Below are positions 8,011-15,322 of a DNA stretch of 64,000 bases, one piece after another. The notes beneath the pieces were generated by a model. The model was not told the DNA's origin and searched no databases. It saw nothing but the letters and a program-made list of their open reading frames with translations. The translations under genes and the position numbers were made by a program. Every line of letters begins with the position of its first letter. Position 1 is the stretch's first letter. The DNA comes from Novosphingobium sp. UBA6272 (GTDB lineage Bacteria; Pseudomonadota; Alphaproteobacteria; Sphingomonadales; Sphingomonadaceae), in NCBI RefSeq assembly GCF_002440635.1, contig NZ_DJUW01000006.1, positions 46,181 through 110,180 of the forward strand, in the 5' to 3' direction.

Positions 8011-8274
8011 CGGGGTGATCGGCGCGGCGGCCGGAGGCAGCCCGCGCCCGGCCCGCTCGGCCATGGTCCAGAGCACGGCCAGCTCGGGCCGCCGCGCCCG
8101 CAGCCGATAGGCCGATTGCCGGCTCATCCCCGCCGCCGCCACCGCCGCGCCGACCGATCCGGTGGCATCGAGCATCGCCAGAAACACCTGCAGCCGCAGC
8201 GGCGTCCAGCGCCGTGGGTGGAGCGGGTGGATCGAAGGGTGCTGGCGGGGCGGGCGCTGAGAATGGGCTGGCAT
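7966..8274 (-). CDS. Small helix-turn-helix protein
   Basis: 102 residues. A basic N-terminus (MPAHSQRPPRQHPSIHPLHP) precedes a helix-turn-helix: FLAMLDATGSVGAAVAAAGM followed by the recognition-helix-like SRQSAYRLRARRPEL. This resembles the HTH of LysR or terminase-small-subunit-like proteins, but no effector domain follows. The last 17 codons are the 10-bp repeat at 7961-8010, giving a Gly/Ala/Thr/Pro-rich tail. It may be a small DNA-binding regulator; target unknown. The ATG at 8274 is preferred since the in-frame sequence upstream is antisense to the lectin-domain gene. Confidence 0.55.
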   Translation of the reverse strand: MPAHSQRPPRQHPSIHPLHPRRWTPLRLQVFLAMLDATGSVGAAVAAAGMSRQSAYRLRARRPELAVLWTMAERAGRGLPPAAAPITPGDAGLHPVTAGDAE

Positions 8275-8476
8275 GGCCCGGATTAAGGCAGATTCGCGCG
8301 GTGTAGGAAAATGGATTTCAGGCGATGCGGTGCGGCGTTGGCCCGCCACGACCAGCTGGGCATCGCTCGCCAGCAGGGCATGGCCGTTGATCGCCCCGAT
8401 CTCGGCAAGCCGCAGCGCGGCGGATCGGGCCGTCTGCACGGCTCCGACCCTGCCCCGCCTTTGCTTCGCTGCTGCC

Positions 8477-9046
8477 CTAGTCGGCGATTTCGCAGACCGA
8501 CATCCGGCCTTCCTGGGTGGTGCGCCATTGCCCGGTCCAGCGCCCGCCGACGGCATAGGCCGCGACCGGGCATTTGTTCTGGGCGTCGGCCTGGTTCCAG
8601 ATCGGCCCGGCGTTGACCAGGCGAACCCGCGGCGGCGGGGGCGGGGGAGGCGGCGGCGGAGCGCTGGCCATGCCGCCCCCGCGGCTCGCCCCGGTAATAT
8701 CGTAAAGATCGCTGCGCGGACCGCCGCCGGTGCCATAGCTGATCTTGCGGCGGAACAGGTCGAGCTGGATCTGCACGTTGCGGCTGGGGTCGTTCAGATA
8801 GACCGACCATTCGTCGCGCTGCATCTCGGCAAAGCGGAACGCCACCTGGCCGCTCCGGTTGAGCTCGGCCCAGCTGCCGTCGGCCTGCCGGACATACTGA
8901 CCGCCGGCGAACCAGACCGTCCGTACGTTCCAGCCGTTGACGTCGGTCCCCGGCTGCGCCGCAACCGGCCCCGCCGCCGCCAGCATCAGACCCGCACTGC
9001 CCAATCCCGCCAGCGCAAGCGCCAGCGCACCATGAATTGCCTTCAT
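8477..9046 (-). CDS. Secreted protein with C-terminal MVL-type mannan-binding lectin domain
   Basis: 189 residues. A signal peptide covers about residues 1-30 (ending GPVAAQ). The central region carries WNVRTVWFAGGQYVRQADGS and WAELNRSGQVAFRF, which looks like a small beta domain, then a run of ten prolines (about residues 129-138). The C-terminal 45 residues (GPIWNQADAQNKCPVAAYA, then WTGQWRTTQEGRMSVCEI) match the repeat unit of Microcystis viridis lectin (MVL), which binds high-mannose glycans; the two Cys probably pair. Secretion plus a lectin tail suggests carbohydrate or surface binding; ligand specificity is inference. Confidence 0.75.
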   Translation of the reverse strand: MKAIHGALALALAGLGSAGLMLAAAGPVAAQPGTDVNGWNVRTVWFAGGQYVRQADGSWAELNRSGQVAFRFAEMQRDEWSVYLNDPSRNVQIQLDLFRRKISYGTGGGPRSDLYDITGASRGGGMASAPPPPPPPPPPRVRLVNAGPIWNQADAQNKCPVAAYAVGGRWTGQWRTTQEGRMSVCEIAD

Positions 9047-9166
9047 TCCGGAATTCCCCGTTGTGCCGACGTTGCAGCTGCTTGCGCCTCGTGACCGCAG
9101 CCTAGACGGAGCCGTGTGATTGGCAAGTGTGGTGGGGGAGGGGGTGTTAATGCTTCAAGCGAGGCG

Positions 9167-9469
9167 TCAGGCTGCGTCTTTCAGATCAGCCTCACACTTC
9201 AGCCGCATCCCCAGCGCCGCCATCACCTTGAGCAGCGTGTCGAGCGTCGGATTGCCGTTCTCGCTGAGCGCCGTGTAGAGCGCCTGGCGATTGACCCCGG
9301 TCTTGGCGGCCAGCTTGGTCATCCCTTCGCTGCGTGCGATTACCCCCAGCGCATGGGCGATATAGGGCACATGCCCGCTTTCCAGCGCATCGTTGAGCAG
9401 ATCGATCACGCCATCGGGCGTGGTGATGTATTTGGCCGCATCGAACGGCGTGGTTTCAAGCTTTGCCAT
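9167..9469 (-). CDS. Antitoxin of a HigBA/HI1419-HI1420-type pair
   Basis: 100 residues. The C-terminal two thirds form an XRE-like helix-turn-helix: VIARSEGMTKLAAKTGVNR followed by QALYTALSENGNPTLDTLLK, the signature of 'putative addiction module antidote proteins' (HI1420 family). The N-terminal FDAAKYITTPDGVIDLLNDA is also typical. It would bind and neutralise the upstream toxin and repress the shared promoter. Of three possible starts (TTG 9475, ATG 9472, ATG 9469) the last has the best spacing to the AAAGGA ribosome site. It begins 54 bp after the toxin stop on the same strand. Confidence 0.85.
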   Translation of the reverse strand: MAKLETTPFDAAKYITTPDGVIDLLNDALESGHVPYIAHALGVIARSEGMTKLAAKTGVNRQALYTALSENGNPTLDTLLKVMAALGMRLKCEADLKDAA

Positions 9470-9523
9470 CATCAATTCCTTTGCCCTGTACTTCCCAAGG
9501 GACGGGCTGCCCCTCGCCTGATT

Positions 9524-9814
9524 TCAAATTTCCTTCGCCAAACGCTTCGCCAGCTTGATCGCCCGATCCTGCCCGCGCTTGTCGCTGCCGCACAGCAGGA
9601 ACACGATCACCCGGCCGCGGATCGTGTAGTAGAGCCGATAGCCCGGCCCAAAATCGACCCTGAGCTCGCTGACTCCGTCACCAACCGTCTTCCAATCGCC
9701 CAACAGCCCTGACCGCACCCGAACCAGCCGCGTGGCGATCTTCTCCTTGGCCCGCACGTCGGGCAAACCATCGAGCCATTCGGCGAACTCGGCGGTTTGC
9801 TCGATCTGATATAT
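9524..9814 (-). CDS. RelE/HigB-type toxin (HI1419 family), start codon apparently ATA
   Basis: 96 codons from position 9814. Family members begin M-x-x-I-x-x-T-x-E-F-x-x-W-L; here the matching codons read ATA-TAT-CAG-ATC-GAG-CAA-ACC-GCC-GAG-TTC, so every residue fits except that ATA stands where ATG is expected, and an in-frame TAA lies three codons upstream. The rest is intact (DFGPGYRLYYTIRGRVIVFL, then the CGSDKRGQDRAIKLAKRLA tail), as in RelE-fold ribosome-dependent mRNA endonucleases. The next usable start (TTG at 9766) would remove about 16 residues including the first strand and helix. Toxin-before-antitoxin order is as usual for this family. Confidence 0.75.
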   Translation of the reverse strand: MYQIEQTAEFAEWLDGLPDVRAKEKIATRLVRVRSGLLGDWKTVGDGVSELRVDFGPGYRLYYTIRGRVIVFLLCGSDKRGQDRAIKLAKRLAKEI

Positions 9815-9821
9815 TGTCGGT

Positions 9822-9850
9822 TATACACGACGAATTGGAGTTTGGGTCAA
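9822..9850 (-). promoter_or_regulatory. Predicted sigma70-type promoter of the toxin-antitoxin pair
   Basis: On the minus strand TTGACC (9850-9845) and TGTATA (9827-9822) are separated by exactly 17 bp. Transcription would begin near 9815, which is the base next to the ATA that opens the toxin frame, so the mRNA would be leaderless. Inferred from sequence only. Confidence 0.55.
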
Positions 9851-9944
9851 GGGATGTGCCTGGAGGTTTGGCGAATTGTAACCGAAATCCAGGTGCCCCC
9901 GCATCGTCATCCGACATCGGGTCGGTCGATCTGGCGAGACGACC

Positions 9945-9967
9945 TTGAACAGCCGGGGGCTGTTCAA
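9945..9967. repeat. Perfect inverted repeat, 10-bp arms, 3-bp loop
   Basis: TTGAACAGCC and its exact complement flank GGG. It lies between the toxin promoter and the TIGR04255 cassette, where no gene is found. It could be a transcription terminator without a U-tract or a recombination/structural element. Confidence 0.6.
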
Positions 9968-10026
9968 CCCGTTGCCCTCGACCCGGGATCCCGCTTCCTT
10001 CTGCGACGTTGGAATAGGCAGCTGGA

Positions 10027-10045
10027 CCCCGGATCAAGTCCGGGG
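10027..10045. repeat. Small REP-like palindrome
   Basis: CCCCGGA-TCAAG-TCCGGGG forms a 7-bp stem with a 5-nt loop. The surrounding string (CTGGACCCCGGATCAAGTCC) is familiar to me as a short dispersed repeat in many alphaproteobacterial intergenic regions. It may also end transcription of the cassette that stops at 10089. Confidence 0.55.
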
Positions 10046-10088
10046 TGACGAGTTGGGTTTGGGGGTTGTTGCGGCTGTCACCGTTACC

Positions 10089-10634
10089 CTAAGCTGTAAA
10101 TCTATGGGGAACAGGAAGTAGGACGCGAGACAGAAAATTAGCGAACCGGAGTTGAAAATTCTCCCGATACATGTCGTTTAGGATGCAGCGCCGCTGAACC
10201 TCCGCAGCGTTGATCTGACGATAGAGTTCGTTCGTTGCTAAGCAAAAAACAGACCTGAAGTCAAAAGTCAGACTCGGCAACCCAACGGCGGCAGAATCTC
10301 TCTCGGGGGGTACCGCAGAGAACAATTGAAACCGCTCGTTCTTGTTATTCTCGACGGGCTTCCAAAGATCCCGACCGCCGATGCTAGCTTTTATGGATGT
10401 TGATAGCTGACCTTCAATCAACAGGATATACTCTAGATTACCAGCGAGGCCAGATTTTCTCTTATCAAAATCTTGCAAGAGATCGCAGTCTTGATTGACT
10501 ATTATAGCATATCTCTTAATTTTGGGCTGCACCTCGTCTTCTTGGGGCAGATAGTCATGAATTGTCAGTCCGCTAAGAATCTCACCTTGGCGAAGTTCCA
10601 AATTACCGGAAGGGGAAAATGCCTCTACCGCCAT
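10089..10634 (-). CDS. Hypothetical protein with NQDCDL motif, last gene of TIGR04255 cassette
   Basis: 181 residues, soluble. A strand-like segment KIKRYAIIVNQDCDLLQDFD (residues 38-57) holds an N/S-Q-D-C-D-L motif that I have seen in small proteins of accessory regions; the Cys-Asp pair could be a metal or active site, but no biochemical role is known to me. Base composition is clearly more AT-rich than the neighbouring core genes, with codons such as ATA, TTA and AGA. It begins 3 bp after the preceding small gene's stop, so the cassette is one operon reading 11727 to 10089. Confidence 0.65.
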   Translation of the reverse strand: MAVEAFSPSGNLELRQGEILSGLTIHDYLPQEDEVQPKIKRYAIIVNQDCDLLQDFDKRKSGLAGNLEYILLIEGQLSTSIKASIGGRDLWKPVENNKNERFQLFSAVPPERDSAAVGLPSLTFDFRSVFCLATNELYRQINAAEVQRRCILNDMYRENFQLRFANFLSRVLLPVPHRFTA

Positions 10635-10637
10635 CCG

Positions 10638-10886
10638 TCAATCTGCAGAAAACACTTCAGATTCGCTTGCTTCGCGAATCCTTTTTGCCTTCTTGCGCTC
10701 TAACAGTCCATATACGCCAGCGTTCTCGACCTCGAGTGATCGATAGTGCTGATGAATATCCATTAGAGTTGACGCTGCTTCTTTAACAGCATTGTCGCCC
10801 AAATAAGACAGAATATAGAGGGACACAATTCTCGAATACGCGGCATCTGTCAGATGCTCAAGCCTATTGTGGTCACCCAAACTCAC
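10638..10886 (-). CDS. Small hypothetical protein, middle gene of TIGR04255 cassette
   Basis: 82 residues if the GTG at 10886 is the start. The frame is open further upstream to 11111, but that part overlaps the TIGR04255 gene and is probably a shadow. The product looks helical (HLTDAAYSRIVSLYILSYLG, then AVKEAASTLMDIHQHYRSLE) and ends in a basic/acidic tail (ERKKAKRIREASESE). No family recognised. The start could instead be the TTG two codons later. AT-rich codon use matches the two flanking genes. Confidence 0.45.
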   Translation of the reverse strand: MSLGDHNRLEHLTDAAYSRIVSLYILSYLGDNAVKEAASTLMDIHQHYRSLEVENAGVYGLLERKKAKRIREASESEVFSAD

Positions 10887-10938
10887 ATTTGCAGTGCAAA
10901 GAACTCCGCCATGAGAATCGTCGTCCCAGCTGTGAAAG

Positions 10939-11727
10939 CTAAGGTGCCCGCGGTCCCAGAGCGTCGTGCAGTCGATCTCTGATCGCCCACCGAAATGCCC
11001 TACCGATGCGCCGATTATAGATGGCAAAGAGGTTGTGAACTTCGCACGCCTCAATTCGTCCACCGCGATAGAAGTCGAAGTCAATGATGTATTGGGTTTC
11101 ATCGGAATCATCCGTTTCTACAATGCCATGTTGAAAGAAAAGTCCATCTCCAGTCTCATGATCCAAGCATCTCACCTGATGCTGAGCTTCATCTACCAAC
11201 CCTTCCCAATCAGAAGACACCAGCTCAGACACAACTGGTTCTGACAGCAGTTCAGACCAAGCGATTTCATCCAGACCTAGCGAACTTCTCGTAATTACAT
11301 TGCGGTATCTTAGGCCAATCCTGTTGTAAAATACTGGTCTATAGAGCTCGCTTAGTGCTGCAAATGCTGCTTCACATGTATCCCAGAACACCTCCCACCG
11401 CGCGTATGCTTTCGTCGAGATTGTAAGTGCATCAGCGAGGAGCGTGACTGATACTACATTATCTTCGTCACGAAATGTATACCCCGTACCGGCAGTTGGT
11501 GCTCCGATCGCCTGGAGCAATTCCTGCGGAATCTGCTGCGCCGCCCGACTGGCAGATCGCTCCAATATGGGGAGCCGATCTCGCAGCCGCTCTTGAAAAT
11601 CAGCTGGCGGCTGCGCTTCAATTTTCAAGATTGTTGGGTAGCGAACCTGACAAATGACCTCGCGCAGCGGATTTCGCTCATAAACGGTTCGTGGCGCATC
11701 TGGAAAAAGATTATCAATTCCAGGCAT
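10939..11727 (-). CDS. TIGR04255-family protein
   Basis: 262 residues. The N-terminal signature LFPDAPRTVYERNPLREVIC and the following QVRYPTILKIEAQPPADFQ is the hallmark of the sporadically distributed TIGR04255 family; the later FYNRIGLRYRNVI also fits. Function of the family is unknown; its members occur patchily in accessory regions. It is the first gene of an AT-rich three-gene operon. The ATG is preceded by GGAAAAG at a short distance. Patchy occurrence, foreign base composition and a neighbouring toxin-antitoxin pair point to acquired cargo, possibly a defence or conflict module, which is inference. Confidence 0.75.
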   Translation of the reverse strand: MPGIDNLFPDAPRTVYERNPLREVICQVRYPTILKIEAQPPADFQERLRDRLPILERSASRAAQQIPQELLQAIGAPTAGTGYTFRDEDNVVSVTLLADALTISTKAYARWEVFWDTCEAAFAALSELYRPVFYNRIGLRYRNVITRSSLGLDEIAWSELLSEPVVSELVSSDWEGLVDEAQHQVRCLDHETGDGLFFQHGIVETDDSDETQYIIDFDFYRGGRIEACEVHNLFAIYNRRIGRAFRWAIRDRLHDALGPRAP

Positions 11728-11945
11728 CTATTTTCTTTTCCAACGGGTTTTCCACATTCTGGATATCTTCATGACGAATGCAGATTGCAAGGTCTAGTCT
11801 GAAATTGTGTTTTTCCAGAGCATCAGCACCGGCTTCGCTGCCTCACCTGGCTCGGTGCAGTGGGCGCTGCGCGGGTTACGGTGACAGGTCGTAAACCCCC
11901 AAAACGCCCAGTGAATTAGATCTTCGGCCAACTTCGCCTGGAAAC
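11728..11945. other. Intergenic junction without a supported gene
   Basis: Composition changes from AT-rich (next to the TIGR04255 gene) to GC-rich (next to the gene ending at 11946). A short open frame on the minus strand has no start context or recognisable product. The stretch probably holds the cassette promoter and the edge of the acquired DNA. Confidence 0.4.
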
Positions 11946-12515
11946 TCACCCAACCACCCGCACCAGCACCGTCCGGTTCCGCACCAACCACTCATCCTTG
12001 GCATCATCGGTAAAATCCACCTGCTTCTCGGTGGTCACCCGATCGCCCTCCCGCGTGGTCACTTCGCGGATGCGGGCCGGGCGGTCGTCGTCGCGGCCCT
12101 GGGTTTCGGAGACCAGCACCCAGTGCGCCGCGTCGGTTCCGGCCTCGAGCCGCAGCTTGGCCGCTTCGTGTTCGGCGGGGCGGCCGGCGCGGTAGGTGCC
12201 GGAATATTCGGTGGTCCCGTCCCTGGCGAGCAGGCTGACCGAGGTGATCCAGACCGTGCCCGCCTTGGGCCCATCGTCATAGGCACTGGTGCGGATCTGA
12301 GTGACCCCGTCGCTGACCATCGTGATGGTGGTCTTGAAGGGGATGCCTTGCCACTCGCCCGACTGATAGTCGCGGTATTGCAGCTGCGCATTCCATTCGC
12401 CCGCCAGGCTGGCGCGGGCCTGGGCGACAGTGAGCGCGGGCGCGACATTCTCCGCGCCCGCGCCGGTTGCCAGTGAGAGCAGCAATGCGCCCGCCAGTGC
12501 CGCAGCCTTAGTCAT
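11946..12515 (-). CDS. Exported hypothetical protein (DUF-type, about 189 aa)
   Basis: 189 residues from the ATG at 12515. A signal peptide (MTKAAALAGALLLSLATGAG) is followed by a beta-rich domain with repeated strand patterns: LAGEWNAQLQYRDYQSGEWQ, FKTTITMVSDGVTQIRTSAY, and REGDRVTTEKQVDFTDDAKD. It is probably periplasmic and lipocalin-like, which is a guess from the pattern. The ATG overlaps the stop of the thiC 3' fragment (CATGACTAA), showing that originally it directly followed thiC; the duplication at 12516-13574 has separated it from the intact copy. Confidence 0.65.
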   Translation of the reverse strand: MTKAAALAGALLLSLATGAGAENVAPALTVAQARASLAGEWNAQLQYRDYQSGEWQGIPFKTTITMVSDGVTQIRTSAYDDGPKAGTVWITSVSLLARDGTTEYSGTYRAGRPAEHEAAKLRLEAGTDAAHWVLVSETQGRDDDRPARIREVTTREGDRVTTEKQVDFTDDAKDEWLVRNRTVLVRVVG

Positions 12516-12801
12516 GCTCCCGGTCCCCAGCCCCCATGTACAGTTCCCGCCCGGTCTCGTCATAAACCTTGCTCATCTGCGCCATCCCCGCCTCGGCCTC
12601 TTCGGCGGCCACGAAGGTATCGCTGTCCTGGTTCTGCAACCGGGCAAACTCCCGCACTTCCTGGCTGATCTTCATCGAGCAGAACTTGGGCCCGCACATC
12701 GAGCAGAAGTGCGCAGTCTTGGCGCCTTCGGCCGGCAGCGTCTGGTCGTGGTATTGCTCCACCGTGTCCGGGTCGAGCGACAGATTGAACTGATCGCGCC
12801 A
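12508..12801 (-). pseudogene. Duplicated 3' end of thiC (97 codons)
   Basis: The reading frame from the Trp codon at 12801 to the TAA at 12508 encodes the last 97 residues of ThiC, including the iron-sulfur motif CSMCGPKFC, and has no start of its own. It aligns to 13289-13574 at a constant offset of 773 bp without gaps, with scattered, mostly synonymous changes (for example GCC/GCT, CTCCCG/TTCGCG). Upstream of 12801 the similarity stops abruptly. This fragment is what the downstream exported gene overlaps, so it is the original chromosomal end of thiC, and the intact gene at 13281 carries a replacement end. Confidence 0.85.
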
Positions 12802-13280
12802 TTAGGCAGCCCAACAAACCCGACAAGTTCTGTTACATCTTACACGCTGCGCAGCGGTTAGCGATGTTGCCGTCCTGCTACTCGCTCGGCGAATTTTTTG
12901 TCGGCGATTCCGTTTCGTCGGTCAGATTGACGCCCAAACCATGACGTTCCCGGCCATGTGCGCAAATCGTACCATTGTTACTGGTATTGCTGCAAAGACC
13001 GCTCGCCTCACCCCAATATTCGGGGCAACTACAAGAGCTGCATCCATGGGCCATACGCCTATCCTTCCATATTTGAGCTCACGTCGATCAAATATCTCAT
13101 CACCAAGAGCCGTATCATATAAGCTTCTTGCGGCAACCCTAGGTGATTTCACAAGCCCGCACCTGAAAATGAGGCACGAATCGCGTGCAAGTAATATTCA
13201 CCTAGGTGCAGGGTATATTTGCAACAGAGGTTTTGCAATAGTCCTGAGAATAGGCGCCGCCTATTCTCACGCTACGTACT
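12802..13280. other. AT-richer insert between the two thiC 3' copies
   Basis: About 480 bp with visibly lower GC than either side, holding one modest open frame (below) and no recognisable integrase or transposase. Bounded by the thiC duplication on both sides, it looks like the residue of an integrated element. Confidence 0.5.
12922..13152 (-). CDS. Possible small ORF in the thiC insert
   Basis: 76 residues from a GTG at 13152; the frame is open about 11 codons further upstream. The product (start KSPRVAARSLYDTALGDEIF, end PVTMVRFAHMAGNVMVWASI) has a hydrophobic C-terminal third and no family I recognise. Codon use is AT-richer than the genome. It could be a fragment of a longer gene left after deletion. 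No clear ribosome site. Confidence 0.3.
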   Translation of the reverse strand: MKSPRVAARSLYDTALGDEIFDRRELKYGRIGVWPMDAALVVAPNIGVRRAVFAAIPVTMVRFAHMAGNVMVWASI

Positions 13281-15140
13281 TCAATCCCGCTCCCGGTCCC
13301 CAGCCCCCATGTACAGTTCCCGCCCGGTCTCGTCATAAACCTTGCTCATCTGCGCCATCCCCGCCTCGGCTTCTTCGGCGGCCACGAAGGTATCGCTGTC
13401 CTGGTTCTGCAACCGGGCAAATTCGCGCACTTCCTGGCTGATCTTCATCGAGCAGAACTTGGGCCCGCACATCGAGCAGAAGTGCGCAGTCTTGGCGCCT
13501 TCGGCCGGTAGCGTCTGGTCGTGGTATTGCTCGGCGGTGTCAGGGTCGAGCGAGAGGTTGAACTGGTCGCGCCAGCGGAACTCAAACCTCGCTTTGCTGA
13601 GCGCGTCGTCGCGGACCTTGCTGGCCGGGTGGCCCTTGGCGAGGTCGGCGGCGTGGGCGGCGAGCTTGTAGGTGACCACGCCGACCTTCACGTCGTCGCG
13701 GTCGGGCAGGCCGAGGTGTTCTTTGGGGGTGACGTAGCAGAGCATCGCCGTGCCGAACCAGCCGATCATCGCCGCGCCGATCCCGCTGGTGATGTGGTCG
13801 TAACCCGGCGCGATATCGGTGACGAGTGGCCCGAGTGTGTAGAACGGGGCCTCGCCGCAGACCGCGAGCTGCTTGTCCATGTTCTCCTTGATCTTGTGCA
13901 TCGGCACGTGGCCGGGGCCTTCGATCATCACCTGGACGTCCTGCTGCCAGGCGCGCTTGGTCAGCTCGCCCAGGGTATAGAGCTCGGCGAACTGGGCCTC
14001 GTCGTTGGCGTCGGCGATCGAGCCGGGGCGCAGGCCATCGCCCAGCGAGTAGGCGATGTCGTAGGCCTTCATGATCTCGGTAATCTCGTCGAAGCGCTCA
14101 TAGAGGAAGCTCTCCTTGTGGTGCGCCAGGCACCACTTGGCCATGATCGAGCCGCCGCGGCTGACGATTCCGGTGACGCGCTTGGCCGCGAGCGGCACAT
14201 AGGGCAGGCGCACCCCGGCGTGGATCGTGAAGTAATCGACGCCCTGTTCGGCCTGCTCGATCAGGGTATCGCGGAACACTTCCCAGGTCAGGTCCTCGGC
14301 CACGCCGCCGACCTTTTCGAGCGCCTGGTAGATCGGCACGGTACCGATCGGCACCGGGCTGTTGCGGATGATCCATTCGCGGGTGTCGTGAATGTTGCGC
14401 CCGGTGGAGAGGTCCATCACCGTATCGGCGCCCCAGCGGATCGACCAGACCATCTTGTCGACTTCGTTGGCGACATCGCTGGCGACCGCCGAGTTGCCGA
14501 TATTGGCGTTGATCTTGACCAGGAAGTTGCGGCCGATCGCCATCGGCTCCGATTCCGGGTGGTTGATGTTGCTGGGTATGATCGCGCGGCCGCGCGCCAC
14601 CTCGTCACGGACCCATTCAGGCGTGACATAGTCGGGGATCGCCGCGCCCCAGTCCTGCCCGTCGCGGATCAGGCCGCGCACCTGCTCGCGCCCGAGGTTT
14701 TCGCGGGTGGCGACATATTCCATTTCCGGGGTGACGATTCCGCGGCGGGCGTAATGCATCTGGCTGACGTTGGCGCCGGCACGCGCGCGCAGCACCTGGC
14801 GGCGCACGTTGGGGAAGGGCGGGACGCCGCCCGAACGGTCCGGACCCAGCTGGCCATTGTCTTCCGGCTTGACCTCGCGCTGGGTGACTTCCTCGACATC
14901 GCCGCGGCCGCGGATCCACTCGCGCCGCAGTTCGGGCAGGCCCGCCGCGATGTCGATCACCGCATCGGGATCGGTATAGGGTCCGGAAGTGTCATAGACC
15001 CGCACCGGCGCCTCGCCGCTCGACGGCTCGAGGTGAATCTCGCGCATCTTCACCCCGAGCGGGCCGACGTGGATCTTTTTCGAGCCCCGGATCGGCCCGG
15101 TGGTGACGCCGATTTCGAGCTTGCTGTTGAGGTCGGCCAT
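13281..15140 (-). CDS. thiC: Phosphomethylpyrimidine synthase ThiC
   Basis: 619 residues, the usual size. ThiC is a non-canonical radical-SAM enzyme that converts aminoimidazole ribotide to hydroxymethylpyrimidine phosphate in thiamine synthesis. Visible landmarks are the N-terminal domain, the TIM-barrel core (for example MVWSIRWGADTVMDLSTG and IEGPGHVPMHKIKENMD), and the C-terminal CX2CX4C cluster motif CSMCGPKFC. The ATG at 15140 is used; an in-frame TTG nine bases upstream is less likely. Expression is controlled by the TPP riboswitch just upstream. Its last 95 codons exist a second time at 12516-12801, so this copy ends in a sequence of different origin (ends DRERD instead of DREHD). Confidence 0.95.
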   Translation of the reverse strand: MADLNSKLEIGVTTGPIRGSKKIHVGPLGVKMREIHLEPSSGEAPVRVYDTSGPYTDPDAVIDIAAGLPELRREWIRGRGDVEEVTQREVKPEDNGQLGPDRSGGVPPFPNVRRQVLRARAGANVSQMHYARRGIVTPEMEYVATRENLGREQVRGLIRDGQDWGAAIPDYVTPEWVRDEVARGRAIIPSNINHPESEPMAIGRNFLVKINANIGNSAVASDVANEVDKMVWSIRWGADTVMDLSTGRNIHDTREWIIRNSPVPIGTVPIYQALEKVGGVAEDLTWEVFRDTLIEQAEQGVDYFTIHAGVRLPYVPLAAKRVTGIVSRGGSIMAKWCLAHHKESFLYERFDEITEIMKAYDIAYSLGDGLRPGSIADANDEAQFAELYTLGELTKRAWQQDVQVMIEGPGHVPMHKIKENMDKQLAVCGEAPFYTLGPLVTDIAPGYDHITSGIGAAMIGWFGTAMLCYVTPKEHLGLPDRDDVKVGVVTYKLAAHAADLAKGHPASKVRDDALSKARFEFRWRDQFNLSLDPDTAEQYHDQTLPAEGAKTAHFCSMCGPKFCSMKISQEVREFARLQNQDSDTFVAAEEAEAGMAQMSKVYDETGRELYMGAGDRERD

Positions 15141-15208
15141 GATGCGCAAAGTCCTTCTGGGGACGGAGCGGGGCCTTCGACAAGCTCTTGCCTGAGCGGG
15201 TCAGTCTG

Positions 15209-15295
15209 CCCTCCCTCCGCCCGTGCTAACGGGTTCAGGTTCGACGGGTCGGAGGATGCGAGCCCTCCCTCTCAGCCAACGCGGCTCCCCGGGGA
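15209..15295 (-). ncRNA. TPP riboswitch (THI element) upstream of thiC
   Basis: On the minus strand the conserved blocks occur in order: GGGGAGCC, GGCTGAGAGGG, then CGACCCGTCGAACCTGAAC, CCGTTAGCACGGGCGGAGGG. These are the P2/J2-3 'CUGAGA' pyrimidine-sensing and the P4/P5 'ACCUGAA' pyrophosphate-sensing helices of the TPP aptamer. It ends about 70 nt before the thiC ATG, leaving room for an expression platform that masks the ribosome site when thiamine pyrophosphate is bound. Confidence 0.93.
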
Positions 15296-15322
15296 TGGGC
15301 TGGTTCTAGGCGCGCGGAGCGG

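Noticed and set aside
10887..11111. Longer version of the middle TIGR04255-cassette gene starting at 11111
   Set aside because: It would overlap the TIGR04255 gene by 173 bp; codon pattern in the overlap favours the TIGR04255 frame.
11623..11645. Sequence like the LuxR-regulon dyad (GTTGGGTAGCG)
   Set aside because: Only one half matches, and it lies inside the TIGR04255 coding region, not upstream of an exported gene.
11794..11991. 65-residue minus-strand open frame at the cassette edge
   Set aside because: No ribosome site, no family, and it overlaps the end of the exported gene at 11946.
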